A DNA stretch of 64,000 nucleotides from Peribacillus frigoritolerans (GTDB lineage Bacteria > Bacillota > Bacilli > Bacillales > DSM-1321): the NCBI GenBank assembly GCA_030562215.1, contig JAUPFL010000003.1, positions 62,001 to 126,000 of the forward strand, written 5' to 3'. A program made the translations under genes and the position numbers. Positions 11,823 through 20,731 of this stretch are shown one piece after another; position 1 is the first letter of the stretch, and each line of letters begins with the position of its first letter. The notes below the pieces were generated by a model. The model searched no databases. It saw only the letters and a program-made list of their open reading frames with translations, and had not been told where the DNA came from.

Positions 11823-11855
11823 AAAACCAGTATGCTAAAAATACATACTGGTTTT
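11823..11855 (-). terminator. Terminator of azoR
   Basis: The 12-bp stem AAAACCAGTATG / CATACTGGTTTT lies between the azoR stop and the pepF start. Confidence 0.8.
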
Positions 11856-11866
11856 CCTTTTTAAAA

Positions 11867-12493
11867 TTAGAATTTTGCTGCAGTTTCAGCAACTTTCGCC
11901 AATCCTTCTGCAACGATATCCTGTGAGCGATCTGGGTACTGATTATGTCCCTCGATTACGACTGTTTCCGGGTTTTTTATGCCCCATAAGTTTAAATTCA
12001 TCGTTACATATTTCTCTGCCATTTCGCCAGCATCCATACCAGGCAATGCATAATCGGATCCACGCGCATTAAGTAAAGCCACTTTTTTACCTCCAGCTAA
12101 GCCGACAGGGCCTTCAGCTGTATATTTGAATGTTGTTCCCGCTTGGGCAAGGTAAGAAATATAAGTTACCAATGGTGCCGGAACCGTTGCGTTCCAGAGC
12201 GGGAAGGCAAATACCACTTTATCCGCAGCAAGGAATTGATTCAAGTATTGTTGCACGATATCGGCAATCTCCACTTCTTCTTCAGTCAATTCCATGCCTT
12301 GGTTGCGTTTATATAGGGCAGTGATTGCAGTGTTTCCGTAGTAAGGCAAGTTCAGTTTAAATAAATCCAATTCAGTTATTTCATCGTTACTATTTGCTTC
12401 CTTATATGCGTTCAAAAACGTTTCATACATTTTGACACTAATAGCTTGATCCGCTGGGCGGTCATTTGATTTAACAAACAATACTTTAGACAT
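11867..12493 (-). CDS. azoR: FMN-dependent NADH-azoreductase
   Basis: 208 aa, intact and of family length. A flavodoxin-fold NAD(P)H dehydrogenase (quinone) family enzyme: N-terminal beta strand VLFVKSNDRP, then KVVFAFPLWNATVPAPLVTYI and the GGKKVALLNARGS strand. AzoR-type enzymes reduce azo dyes and quinones by two-electron transfer and protect against thiol and quinone stress. A GGGGGA ribosome site precedes the ATG. It is flanked by terminators, so it is probably transcribed alone. Confidence 0.88.
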   Translation of the reverse strand: MSKVLFVKSNDRPADQAISVKMYETFLNAYKEANSNDEITELDLFKLNLPYYGNTAITALYKRNQGMELTEEEVEIADIVQQYLNQFLAADKVVFAFPLWNATVPAPLVTYISYLAQAGTTFKYTAEGPVGLAGGKKVALLNARGSDYALPGMDAGEMAEKYVTMNLNLWGIKNPETVVIEGHNQYPDRSQDIVAEGLAKVAETAAKF

Positions 12494-12681
12494 CTTTGTT
12501 CCCCCAATTGTTCATTTTGTATGTTTTTATAAAAATAGCATTTAATCCATATATCTCGAATTAACTGCAATTGGTACTTTCACATTATAAAACCGAAAAT
12601 CCAATAAGGCAAGGATTATGTTTTTTAATTTTCAGCGCCTGGATTTTTTATCTCCGCCGCTTCCTAAGTAAGAAGCGAAAA

Positions 12682-12706
12682 AACCGCGAGCGATTTGCTC
12701 ACGGTT
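12682..12706 (-). terminator. Terminator overlapping the stop of the YqcI/YcgG gene
   Basis: The stem AACCGYGAGC / GCTCRCGGTT with a 5-nt loop is followed on the minus strand by TTTTTT. One arm overlaps the stop codon. Confidence 0.7.
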
Positions 12707-13441
12707 AAGTTAACTCTTTATGATGGAAGGGACACTTACCTGTTATCGGTTCTATATCATCCCCTATGAAAAATTGTTTCCATTCATTATGATTTACATC
12801 GCCAAAGTGACTGATATCAGGATGTTTCGGAAGATTATCCCATTTCTCCACTCGTTCCCGGACCTTTTCACGCGACATGATTCCGCCTTTTTCCGTTCCT
12901 TCCAAGCCTTCAAAGATCATCCGGGGTTGGAATCCAAGGACAAGGCTATTTCCTAAATCGCGAGTTTTACGCTGTTTATAAGCAGGTGCATTACCAAAGA
13001 CAAAGATTGGTTCCCCTGCAAAATGATAGTCCCATAAATAATGATCGGGATCTTTCGGCTTTTCAATTGGCCAAGGTTTTTCATCCGCTTTATGTAGGTA
13101 TTGCAGGATATCCCAAAACCTTTTACGGTAAAATTCTATATCACCCTCTATTGATTCAGGCTCCATAAAGACGAAAAGGCCGTGCCTTATATATGGTGGT
13201 TCCTGAAATAAATCAAGAAAGCTTTCCACTGCTTTTGGTAGATTGGACCAATCTTTCTGTGTGATATAAGCATAACGGAGTTCCCTTTATTTTCAGCTTT
13301 CATACCAAAATAACAAGGAAAGGTTTTATCGGTCACTGTATCATGGAATGTTTGATATTCCTTGATTAGCCATTGCGGCACTCGATCGGGATTTGTCATA
13401 TCTTCTTTTGTTAACAAACTTGAATTAGCTGTCAGCATCAT
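12705..13441 (-). CDS. YqcI/YcgG family protein (GntA-like haem-dependent N-hydroxylase family), frameshifted as sequenced
   Basis: About 245 aa when rejoined. The sequence matches the YqcI/YcgG family: FPCYFGMKAENKG near the start, LFVFMEPE, HYLWDYHF, GNAPAYKQRKTRDLGNSLV and a final GKCPFHH. One cyanobacterial member, GntA, is a haem-dependent N-oxygenase in guanitoxin synthesis. No other guanitoxin-type genes are here, so the function in this organism is open. The break is a G3 run near 13279 (restored NKGELRYAYITQKDW). The start follows AAGGAG; two adjacent ATG codons are possible. It is divergent from the spore protein gene. Confidence 0.8.
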
Positions 13442-13633
13442 TTTTCTCCTTAAATCGTTTTATTATATGTTACCCGCTTTAAATAAACTAAAACTTCTTC
13501 TTAGAATGGCAAATCAATTCAATCAGGTTCATCCTATATAATCGCTGGATTCCAATAAAAAAACATTCGATCTGCAGGTTAATCATTTTCTTTACATTAG
13601 GATAACCTAAGAAAAAAGGAGGAGTGTTGCTAA

Positions 13634-13888
13634 ATGGCAAGGAGAAGGAAAATTTTAGTATCTGAAGCACGAAAAGGTCTTGATGATTTAAAAGCCAAAG
13701 TCGCTGGTACAACGAATCCCGAAGAGGCAAAGTTTGAAGTAGCGAAAGAAATTGGCGTACCGCTTAAAAAAGACTATAACGGTGAACTGACATCCAAGCA
13801 AAATGGAAAAATAGGCGGAAAGTTAGGCGGAGGCATGGTGAAGGAACTTATAAAGATGGCACAGGAAAACTTAGGAAAAAAGCATTAA
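13634..13888 (+). CDS. Alpha/beta-type small acid-soluble spore protein
   Basis: 84 aa with a strong AAAGGAGGAG ribosome site. The central FEVAKEIGVPLKK matches the germination-protease region of alpha/beta SASPs. NGKIGGKLGGGMVKELIKMAQ matches the C-terminal DNA-binding block. These proteins coat spore DNA and protect it from UV and heat. The basic N-terminus (MARRRK) is longer than in SspA/SspB. It is expected to be transcribed by sigma G in the forespore, but I found no convincing sigma G promoter. It is the clearest sign that this organism makes endospores. Confidence 0.85.
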   Translation: MARRRKILVSEARKGLDDLKAKVAGTTNPEEAKFEVAKEIGVPLKKDYNGELTSKQNGKIGGKLGGGMVKELIKMAQENLGKKH

Positions 13889-13986
13889 ACAGAGTCTATC
13901 ACTGTTGATATTGCTCCTTCAAAAAATCATAATATCGAAACGAACTGTTTGAATGAAAAATTATGGAATTTAACACGTTAAAACGC

Positions 13987-14018
13987 AAAAAAGCCAACCT
14001 TTACAGGCTGGCTTTTTT
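13987..14018. terminator. Bidirectional terminator between the SASP and alcohol dehydrogenase genes
   Basis: AAAAAAGCCA and TGGCTTTTTT flank a short loop between the convergent gene ends, giving U-tracts on both strands. Confidence 0.75.
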
Positions 14019-14022
14019 AGTG

Positions 14023-15227
14023 TCAATTAATTCTCACGGGTGAAACTCTTGAAACAACTGACATTATTAATTCCTCTGACATCGGGTAATTAGCGGCAGC
14101 TGGATCCGTCACGACTGCTTTCAGAATTCTTTCCATATCCGACTGGTTAATTCCATAGGCGCTGAAGTCGGAGGGCAGCCCAAGATCAGATAGAAATACA
14201 CGGAGCTTTTCTACCACTTTCGCTAAGATCCCTTTTGAATCTTCATCCTGTATTTTTACACTAAAGGCTTCGGCTAACAAATGGATCTTTGGAAGATATA
14301 AATCGGGGGTTGATTCCATGACGACCGGTAGTAATACGGCATTGGCCAATCCATGCGGAATACGGAATAACGCCCCGTATGCGTGGGCAAAGTTATGAAC
14401 CGGAATCGCATTCAATGCACTGCAAAATGCAGTGATTCCCATCATGCTTCCATGCAGCATTTCCATTCTAGCCTCAATATTCGTTCCGTCCTTTACGGCC
14501 CTCGGTAAATTTCTTTCAATAACTCGAATGGCCTGATATGCATATGCATCGGTTATTGATGTCGCTGCAGGTGAAATGATCGCTTCAATTGCATGTGTCA
14601 ATGCATCGGCACCAGTATACGCCGTAATGTCAGATGGCAGTCCGACTGTTAAATCGGGATCTAGAATGGCAACATCCGAACTTAAAAAACATTGTATATA
14701 TTCATTTTGACTTTTTTATGTTCATTATATATGACTGCGATCGGGGATACTTCGGAACCGGTTCCTGCTGTTGTGGCTACGGAAATATGCGGGATATTCA
14801 TGGATTGTGCTTTTGGAAAACCCTCATACAGAAAACCGCTTGGTATTGAATCCTTTATATCCGTAATTCCTTTATATAATCCGTATTTCAATGCTTTTGC
14901 GGTATCGATGACACTCCCTCCGCCAATGGCAAGTATGGCATCGGCATGAACTTCGCGTGCATATTTCAATGCTTCGTTTACACATTTACTCGCTGCGTCT
15001 TGTGTAACACCCAGAAACTGTCCAACTATTTCAGCTTTGGCTTTCTGCTGTTCAAAAGTTTCGACAACTTGTTGAACGACGCCTGCATTCTCCAAGCCCG
15101 CATCACTCACGAGTAGAATCCTTTTTGCCCCCAGACCATTGAATAGGCCCGGAATGAGTGAACGAGTGTTAGTGCCACTGTAAACAGAAGACCTTAACCA
15201 AAAATTCGAATGAGCATTTACCTTCAT
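14023..15227 (-). CDS. Iron-containing (group III) alcohol dehydrogenase, frameshifted as sequenced
   Basis: About 401 aa when rejoined. The NAD-binding motif is GGGSVIDTAKALKYG. The metal ligands are visible as TGADALTHAIEA (Asp, His), HNFAHAYG and PHGLANAV. Family members interconvert primary alcohols and aldehydes with NAD. The break is a T6 run of the coding strand near 14683-14688, restored as YNVFLSSDVAILDPD. It lies 126 bp downstream of the R2lox gene on the same strand with no terminator between, so the two may form an operon with a shared substrate (inference). It ends at a bidirectional terminator. Confidence 0.87.
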
Positions 15228-15352
15228 AAAGTTTCACCCCAGATTTAATAGTCTATATTCGCAGTTAAGGATAGTTCACATTGCTTACATTTCCTGATGG
15301 CCATTCATTAATAAATATAAACCTACCAGTATGCTTGTATCTTATTTCGGCA

Positions 15353-16239
15353 TTACAAAATCCCATATTCCTTTTCGTTACTTTGATAGATCTCTTCAAT
15401 CCCCTTCCCTTTTGCCCTGGCTAATATCTCCATCCGCACTGATAATTGTTTCAGTGTAAAATTCAATACAGCTTGTTGGTCATTACCAAAAGGATTTCCT
15501 AACCGATCATATCCTTCCGTATTTAAAGTGATGGCCAGTGGTGAAAGTTCCTCCATCCTCTTTTCAACCTGTTTAAAGATATGTGGATGTTCACTGATGA
15601 TTCGCTGCAGCAGGAAAGTCCCATATGCAATATGGCGTGATTCATCCTTCTTCAAAAGACCCACACCTTTTAATAAACCAGGCATCATTTTATTAGCTTC
15701 GAGAGTCTGATAGAACCCGAAATATCCAGTTTCTGCAAGGACGCCTTCGGTAAACATATTATAAACAGTGGCTGCTTCTGCCAATGCTTCTGGGGATTGA
15801 TCGGTTAAAAGCTTCTCCATCGTTTCAGGCAATATTTCATAAAAAATCGATTTATAAGTGTCTGAGTGATAAACCGTCAAATCACCCGTTTCACCAATTT
15901 GATCTAATGTATAACGAAAGAACTCCATATGCTTCGCTTCCTCGAACAGAAATGTCGTTAAGTACATTTCTTCTTCGATCCGGCCTTCTTTGGCTATCGT
16001 CATTATGAGCGGCAGCAAATCCAAAGTCACGGCTTCTTCCCGCCTTGAAAAAGGGAAATGATCCGTAATAACACTTCCCTTTCAATATCAGTAAATGACT
16101 TCCAATCTTCTTTATCCTGGCTGAAATCAATATCTCGAGGATTCCATATACCGAATTTCTTTGCCTTTTGGTAAAGTTTAAATGGTAGGGTATCTTCTCT
16201 AAAACTTCTGCTGGTGGTCGTTAAACTCTTTCTTTTCAT
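15353..16239 (-). CDS. R2-like ligand-binding oxidase (R2lox), frameshifted as sequenced
   Basis: About 295 aa when rejoined. It is a ferritin-like R2 homologue, but the pattern is R2lox and not ribonucleotide reductase. After restoring a G3 run near 16037 the text reads QGGEEAVTLDLLP, giving E68, E69 and V71. Further ligands are E101 and H104 (FEEAKHMEF), E165 (MFTEG), and E200 and H203 (DESRHIAYG). Y160 is five residues before E165. In characterised R2lox enzymes the valine and tyrosine form an ether cross-link next to a Mn/Fe site that binds a fatty acid; both are present. No R1 subunit gene is nearby. The start follows AAGGAGG. It is divergent from a LuxR-type regulator. Confidence 0.88.
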
Positions 16240-16379
16240 GGTAATGCCTCCTTGAAATTATGAACTTTGAACTTTTTGAATCTCTAAGGATTTTTTTAAT
16301 TTGTAAGAGTTTTCATTATATTGTAAGATATTAGTAGCATTTATCCTAGTACTGAAAATGTAGGGAGGAATAAAGTCGA
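16240..16379. promoter_or_regulatory. Divergent promoter region with direct repeats between R2lox and the LuxR-type gene
   Basis: This 140-bp AT-rich spacer must carry both promoters. TTGTAAGA occurs at 16301-16308 and again at 16321-16328, exactly 20 bp (two helical turns) apart and in the same orientation. TGAACTT is also tandemly repeated near 16261-16275. The spaced repeats could be a binding site for the adjacent regulator; this is inference from spacing and position. Confidence 0.45.
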
Positions 16380-17066
16380 ATGCTTGAGGAAACTCTGATG
16401 AATCATGTAAAAAAGATTTCCCAACAAAAAGATATGGCAAATAAATCACAAATGATCGTGAAAGGCTGTGTGGATTTTTTTTCATTTCAACGAGCATCTT
16501 TATTCAGTTACTCATGTTTAACAGGAATGGGTGAAGGAATATGTGCATGTACAAGTGAAGATACCTTTTCATTACATAATGTTAGAGAAAATATTCATGA
16601 TATATACCCCATCCACCAAGCAGTCATCCATAACAAACCCATATACTTAACCATCCAACATGCGAAATCCTCCATCCCTGCAAAATACGTTAAAAGATTT
16701 TCCATCTCTTCATTGGCAATCATTCCGATAATTGTGAATGACTTGGCCATCGGTTTAGTGTTGGTTGATCCAATTCACGCCAACGAGCCAGTTACCAAAA
16801 ATGATTTAATGAAGCTTTCCCATTATTTGAAACTGGCTGTCAGTTCAACATTTGATTCCGCCCCTCCCACTTACCTTCTAAGCAAGCGTGAAGTGGAGGT
16901 CCTTCAATATTTAGCCAATGGGATGGGATTAAAGCAAATGGCACATGAAATGAGCGTTAGTGAATTTACTGTCAGAGATCATATTTCTTCTGCTATCAGG
17001 AAATTGGGAGTGAATCACCGGACCGAGGCCGTCGCTGTTGCCATAAGGCACAAAATGATTATGTGA
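16380..17066 (+). CDS. LuxR-family transcriptional regulator with GAF-like sensor domain
   Basis: 228 aa, intact. Residues about 15-150 look like a GAF-type ligand-binding domain. Residues about 165-228 are a LuxR HTH: LSKREVEVLQYLANGMGLKQMAHEMSVSEF written in two halves, then TVRDHISSAIRKLGV. It lacks a receiver aspartate domain, so it is probably controlled by a small ligand and not by phosphorylation. It is transcribed away from the R2lox-alcohol dehydrogenase pair and is the obvious candidate regulator. The start follows GGGAGG at about 12 nt; the ATG at 16398 is an alternative. Confidence 0.8.
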   Translation: MLEETLMNHVKKISQQKDMANKSQMIVKGCVDFFSFQRASLFSYSCLTGMGEGICACTSEDTFSLHNVRENIHDIYPIHQAVIHNKPIYLTIQHAKSSIPAKYVKRFSISSLAIIPIIVNDLAIGLVLVDPIHANEPVTKNDLMKLSHYLKLAVSSTFDSAPPTYLLSKREVEVLQYLANGMGLKQMAHEMSVSEFTVRDHISSAIRKLGVNHRTEAVAVAIRHKMIM

Positions 17067-17070
17067 AAAC

Positions 17071-17099
17071 AAAAAAACCTTCAAAGAAGGTTTTTTTTG
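17071..17099. terminator. Bidirectional terminator
   Basis: The stem ACCTTC / GAAGGT is flanked by A7 and T8 tracts, between the convergent LuxR-type and ilvE genes. Confidence 0.8.
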
Positions 17100-17105
17100 T
17101 TTAAG

Positions 17106-18193
17106 TCATAGAGTCACTTTTTCTTCAACTTTCGTAGTCCAGTTCAACTCATCTGCAACTTTACCTGTTTGGACACCTGTCAGTGTATCATAAAGCTTTC
17201 TGGAAAGTTCGCCAGTTTCCCCGCTTTGAACAATCATTTTTTCACCATTCCACAAAAATTCACCAATTGGTGATATTACTGCGGCTGTACCCGTTCCAAA
17301 GGCTTCTTCCAATTGACCTAATTTATGGGCTTCATGAACTTCCTCCATCGAGATGCGTCTTTCCGACACGGAAGACCCCAATGTTTCAGCAATTCAATAA
17401 TGGAATCACGAGTAATACCAGGAAGGATACTTCCATTTAAAGCTGGAGTGATGATTTCACCATTAATTTTAAAGAAAACATTCATGCTTCCAACTTCTTC
17501 GATATACTTTTTCTCCACTCCGTCCAACCATAGAACTTGGGCATAACCCATCTTTTCGGATACTTCCTGGGCTTTTAGGCTCGATGCATAATTACCGCCC
17601 GTTTTGGCTTCACCTGTACCTCCATTAACTGCACGTGTGAAAGCTGACTCCACTGCAATTTTAACGGGATGAATGCCTTCTTTATAATACGAACCCACTG
17701 GTGACATGATGATGATGAACTGATATTTCTCCGATGGAGAAACTCCCAGATAAGGCTCAGTAGCTATAATGAATGGCCTGATATATAATGATGTCCCTTC
17801 TGCCTGGGGAATCCAGTCCTTATCAACGCTAATTAAAGTCTTTAAGGCCTTCAACGCAAAATCAACGTCGATATCCGGTATGCATAATCGGCTATTTGAA
17901 CTATTTAAGCGTTGGAAATTCTTTTCCGGACGGAATAAGATAATTTCATCCTCTGGTGTTGCATATGCCTTCAATCCTTCAAAAACGGATTGACCATAGT
18001 GAAAAATCATAGCTGACGGCTCTAATGAGAGCGGTTGATAAGGAACAATTCTTGGATCATGCCACCCTTGCCCTTGTGTGTAATCCATAATAAACATATG
18101 ATCGGTAAACTGCTTACCGAACTCAAGCTGTTCCGCTTGTGGTTTTTCTTTCTTTGTTGTACTAAGCGTGATTTGCATGTCATGTTCCTTCAT
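17106..18193 (-). CDS. ilvE: Branched-chain amino acid aminotransferase, frameshifted as sequenced
   Basis: About 362 aa when rejoined. A class IV PLP aminotransferase that makes or degrades Leu, Ile and Val. Typical blocks are [40 protein letters not shown] and [16 protein letters not shown]. The frame breaks near 17373 in a short C run (restored [15 protein letters not shown]). Start choice: ATG 18193 matches the usual N-terminus, while ATG 18178 has a better site (AAGGA, 7 nt). A CodY-like site lies about 110 bp upstream. It is a strong match to Bacillus IlvE/IlvK proteins. Confidence 0.9.
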
Positions 18194-18267
18194 TACCAAA
18201 ACCCCTTGTTGATTAAATTTACAAGATTTCACTTCCATAAAATCTATCTTTAATTAGTTTACTCCTA

Positions 18268-18359
18268 TCAGGAATCATAGTTCAAGCCTTTAAGACTAAA
18301 TTTTCCGAATTTTTTTAAAATAAATGGGATTTTTTTGATATCCAGACTATGATTCCTGA
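18268..18359. repeat. 14-bp perfect inverted repeat in the ilvE upstream region
   Basis: TCAGGAATCATAGT at 18268-18281 is exactly complementary to ACTATGATTCCTGA at 18346-18359, with a 64-nt AT-rich spacer. A partial third copy (ATTCCTGAAAC) follows at about 18374. It could be a paired operator or a long-looped hairpin in the leader. Confidence 0.5.
18299..18313. promoter_or_regulatory. Candidate CodY box upstream of ilvE
   Basis: AATTTTCCGAATTTT differs from the CodY consensus AATTTTCWGAAAATT at three positions. Branched-chain amino acid genes are classic CodY targets in Bacillus. AT-rich DNA gives such matches by chance, so this is only a candidate. Confidence 0.35.
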
Positions 18360-18370
18360 AAAAGAATCAA

Positions 18371-18565
18371 TTATTCCTGAAACTTCTCAAAAATATCAAT
18401 TCCATCGTTTGCTAAGATATCTTGAAATCCTGAATATAAGGTTAATTTTAACAAAGTGATTACAATAAAGCCAATGAGAATAATTCTGGTTATTCCATCA
18501 TGGTACCTTAAGTAAATCTTTTCGTTTCCTTTTTCTAACCTGGAAGATCGAAAATAAAAAGATGT
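18371..18565 (-). pseudogene. Possible remnant of a small membrane protein gene
   Basis: An open frame of about 65 codons with no good start ends at 18371. It encodes KIYLRYHDGITRI, then a hydrophobic stretch (IILIGFIVITLLKLTLY) and DILANDGIDIFEKFQE. The preceding bases give another hydrophobic run in a different frame (ITNLLNIFLFSIFQ). It may be a decayed or frameshifted gene in the otherwise empty 640 bp between ilvE and the OFA transporter. I do not recognise a family. Confidence 0.3.
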
Positions 18566-18797
18566 TCAACAGGTTGGTGATCACAGCTTCTCCATAGCAC
18601 TTAGAGCTGAAACCCTATATAAGCTTTTATGTATATTCAAAAGACTAGGAAATATAACATTTTATCCTGATTCATTAAATTGTTTTTCTTAGTGCCATTC
18701 CCAAATTTAATCCAATGGAATATAGAGGGAATTTTTTCATGAAATTCAATTTAGTAGTTTACTACTAAATAATAATCTTATATACTTATCCCACAAG

Positions 18798-18846
18798 ATA
18801 GATAAAACGCATGCAAAACGCTATATTATAGATAAAACGCATGCAA
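18798..18846 (+). promoter_or_regulatory. 19-bp direct repeat upstream of the OFA transporter
   Basis: ATAGATAAAACGCATGCAA occurs perfectly at 18798-18816 and 18828-18846, 30 bp apart (about three helical turns). The second copy ends 33 bp before the ATG. Position and spacing suggest a tandem operator or promoter-linked site controlling the transporter. I know no factor for it. Confidence 0.5.
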
Positions 18847-18878
18847 CTTTCTTATTTTTGACGAAAAGGGGTAACAAC

Positions 18879-20137
18879 ATGACAAAAAACAGATGGTTAA
18901 TCGCTTTATCTGCCATCGCCATTCACCTATCCATTGGTGGTGCATATGCATATAGCGTTTACAAAAAACCATTAGTTGAGACTATGGGGTGGTCTGAGAC
19001 TGAAGTAACATTAGCATTCACAATAATGATGGCGCTTGCAGGAACTTCTGCTGCCTTCTTTGGTAAATTCGTAGAAAAAAATGGACCACGAAAGTCAGCT
19101 ATGGTCGCTGCGGTATTATTCGGTTTAGGACAAGCCGGTTCCGGTTTAGCAGTAATGGTCGATTCACTTCCGCTCTACCTATTGACTTATGGGGTTTTAA
19201 GTGGACTTGGTATGGGGATCGGGTACATTTCACCAGTATCCACTTTAGTCAAATGGTTCCCAGATCGCAGGGGATTGGCAACAGGAATGGCAGTATTAGG
19301 TTTCGGTGCCGGAGCTCTCATTACAGCCCCAGTCGCTGCAAGCCTTATGGAATCAGTTGGCATTTATACTACATATTATATTTTAGGCGCAGGCTATTTC
19401 ATACTGATGTTCTTAGGAGCATCCTATATTGCACCTCCAAAAGCCAACTGGCTGCCTGAAGGAATGAAGAAAGATATTGAGTCCGGTAAGAAAGAACTAA
19501 AGAAAGACCTAAGGCAATTAACTGCAAAAGAAGCGGTTAAAACTAAACACTTCTGGATGTTATGGTCCATGAAATTGATCAACACAAGTGCAGGGATCAT
19601 GATGATTTCGGTTGCTTCTCCTATGGCTCAAGACGTTGTCGGGCTGTCAGTAGCAGGTGCAGCAACATTAGTCGGTATCATGGGAATCTTTAATGGCGGA
19701 GGAAGACTTGGCTGGGCAGCAGCATCTGATTATATTGGCCGACCAAATGTTTTCATCATTTTCTTCATCATTCAAATCGGAGCGTTCCTTTTACTTCCAA
19801 CGACTACAAATACACTATTGTTCCAAGGACTCATCTTGCTGGTCGTTAGTTGTTATGGAGGGGGATTTTCAAATCTCCCTGCATTTGCCGGGGATTTATT
19901 TGGAACTAAGGAAATTGGGGCCATCCACGGTTATCTTTTAACTACATGGTCTCTAGGCGGGGTTTGCGGCCCGATGTTGGTTACTGCAATCAGGGAAAGT
20001 ACGAATAGTTACATCCCGGTATTCTACGTTTTCGCAGCATTAATTGCGATAGCATTCGCCATCTCCATCTGGTTGCGTCTGGACATCAAAAAAATGCAAA
20101 GAGAACAGAAACAAGGCGCAACGAACACATTAAGTAA
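18879..20137 (+). CDS. OFA-family (oxalate/formate antiporter type) MFS transporter
   Basis: About 419 aa, 12 predicted membrane helices. N-terminal GGAYAYSVYKKPL and the loop VKWFPDRRGLATGMAV are typical of the OFA subfamily. Members exchange oxalate/formate or carry other monocarboxylates; the substrate is not evident here. The start is ATG 18879 after AAAAGGGG; the TTG at 18860 belongs to a longer open frame. As printed, the frame runs through the gene's own terminator to 20303. Restoring one base near 20112 gives QKQRRNEHIK and a stop at 20135-20137, just before the hairpin, which I prefer. Confidence 0.85.
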
Positions 20138-20160
20138 AATATCTAATTTAAAACCTTTAA

Positions 20161-20204
20161 AAAAGGCATTATCAAGTAAACTTCCCTTGATGATGCCTTT
20201 TTTT
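20161..20204 (+). terminator. Terminator of the OFA transporter
   Basis: GGCATTATCAAG pairs with CTTGATGATGCC (one G-T pair), followed by a long T run. The apparent coding frame crosses it, which argues for an upstream stop. Confidence 0.8.
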
Positions 20205-20731
20205 AATTTGTTTATGGCCGTATCGGTGCTTTTTGAACTATGGCATTCGAATAATATATGGATTAGGTCATCTCAACCAGATTCTTTGCCGGAGCAGTTG
20301 TGAGCAGTTCTTAAACGCAGCAGTCCCGGGAAATGCAATTGACGGTGCAATCCTAGTAGGCGGACCTTATTATCGACTTAGTTCCGTAAAGACATGTAAA
20401 CGTCAATGTGGTCGATATATTTTTTAAATATGTCCTTCATTTTACGGTGAGAGTCTTGTTTTGCTTTCCATATATTAACTTCGTTTTTTTTGCGGCTATA
20501 GCTATTGGAATTCCAAAAATGTTTAAAAAATACGAACTCCAGCTTTATGAACATGTGTTCAGGTAGTATTCCTTTTATGAATAAAAATTGTAACAGCACA
20601 ATCTAATTAAAGTTGAATGATAATCGTTCATTCTTATAAAATGTTTTGCACCAAACATTTGAACAAGTTATTTAGTTTAACATTAAGCTAAATCAGGGAA
20701 TTAAGTAAGAGATGGAATTAGGGGGATTGTC
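20205..20731. other. Gene-poor stretch of about 530 bases
   Basis: No convincing gene. A minus-strand frame at 20378-20599 starts at GTG with no ribosome site. Short protein-like pieces in other frames (for example IFGIPIAIAAKKTKLIYG on the minus strand) suggest an eroded gene, but none can be named. Confidence 0.4.

Noticed and set aside
13560-13633. Sigma G promoter of the spore protein gene
   Set aside because: CATTAGG near 13594 with a possible upstream half is too far from the consensus to list.
15353-16239. Ribonucleotide reductase small subunit
   Set aside because: The valine and tyrosine cross-link positions and the overall pattern are those of R2lox, and no large-subunit gene is nearby.
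20378-20599. 73-codon minus-strand frame
   Set aside because: GTG start without a ribosome site, low-complexity lysine-rich composition, and competing protein-like pieces in other frames.
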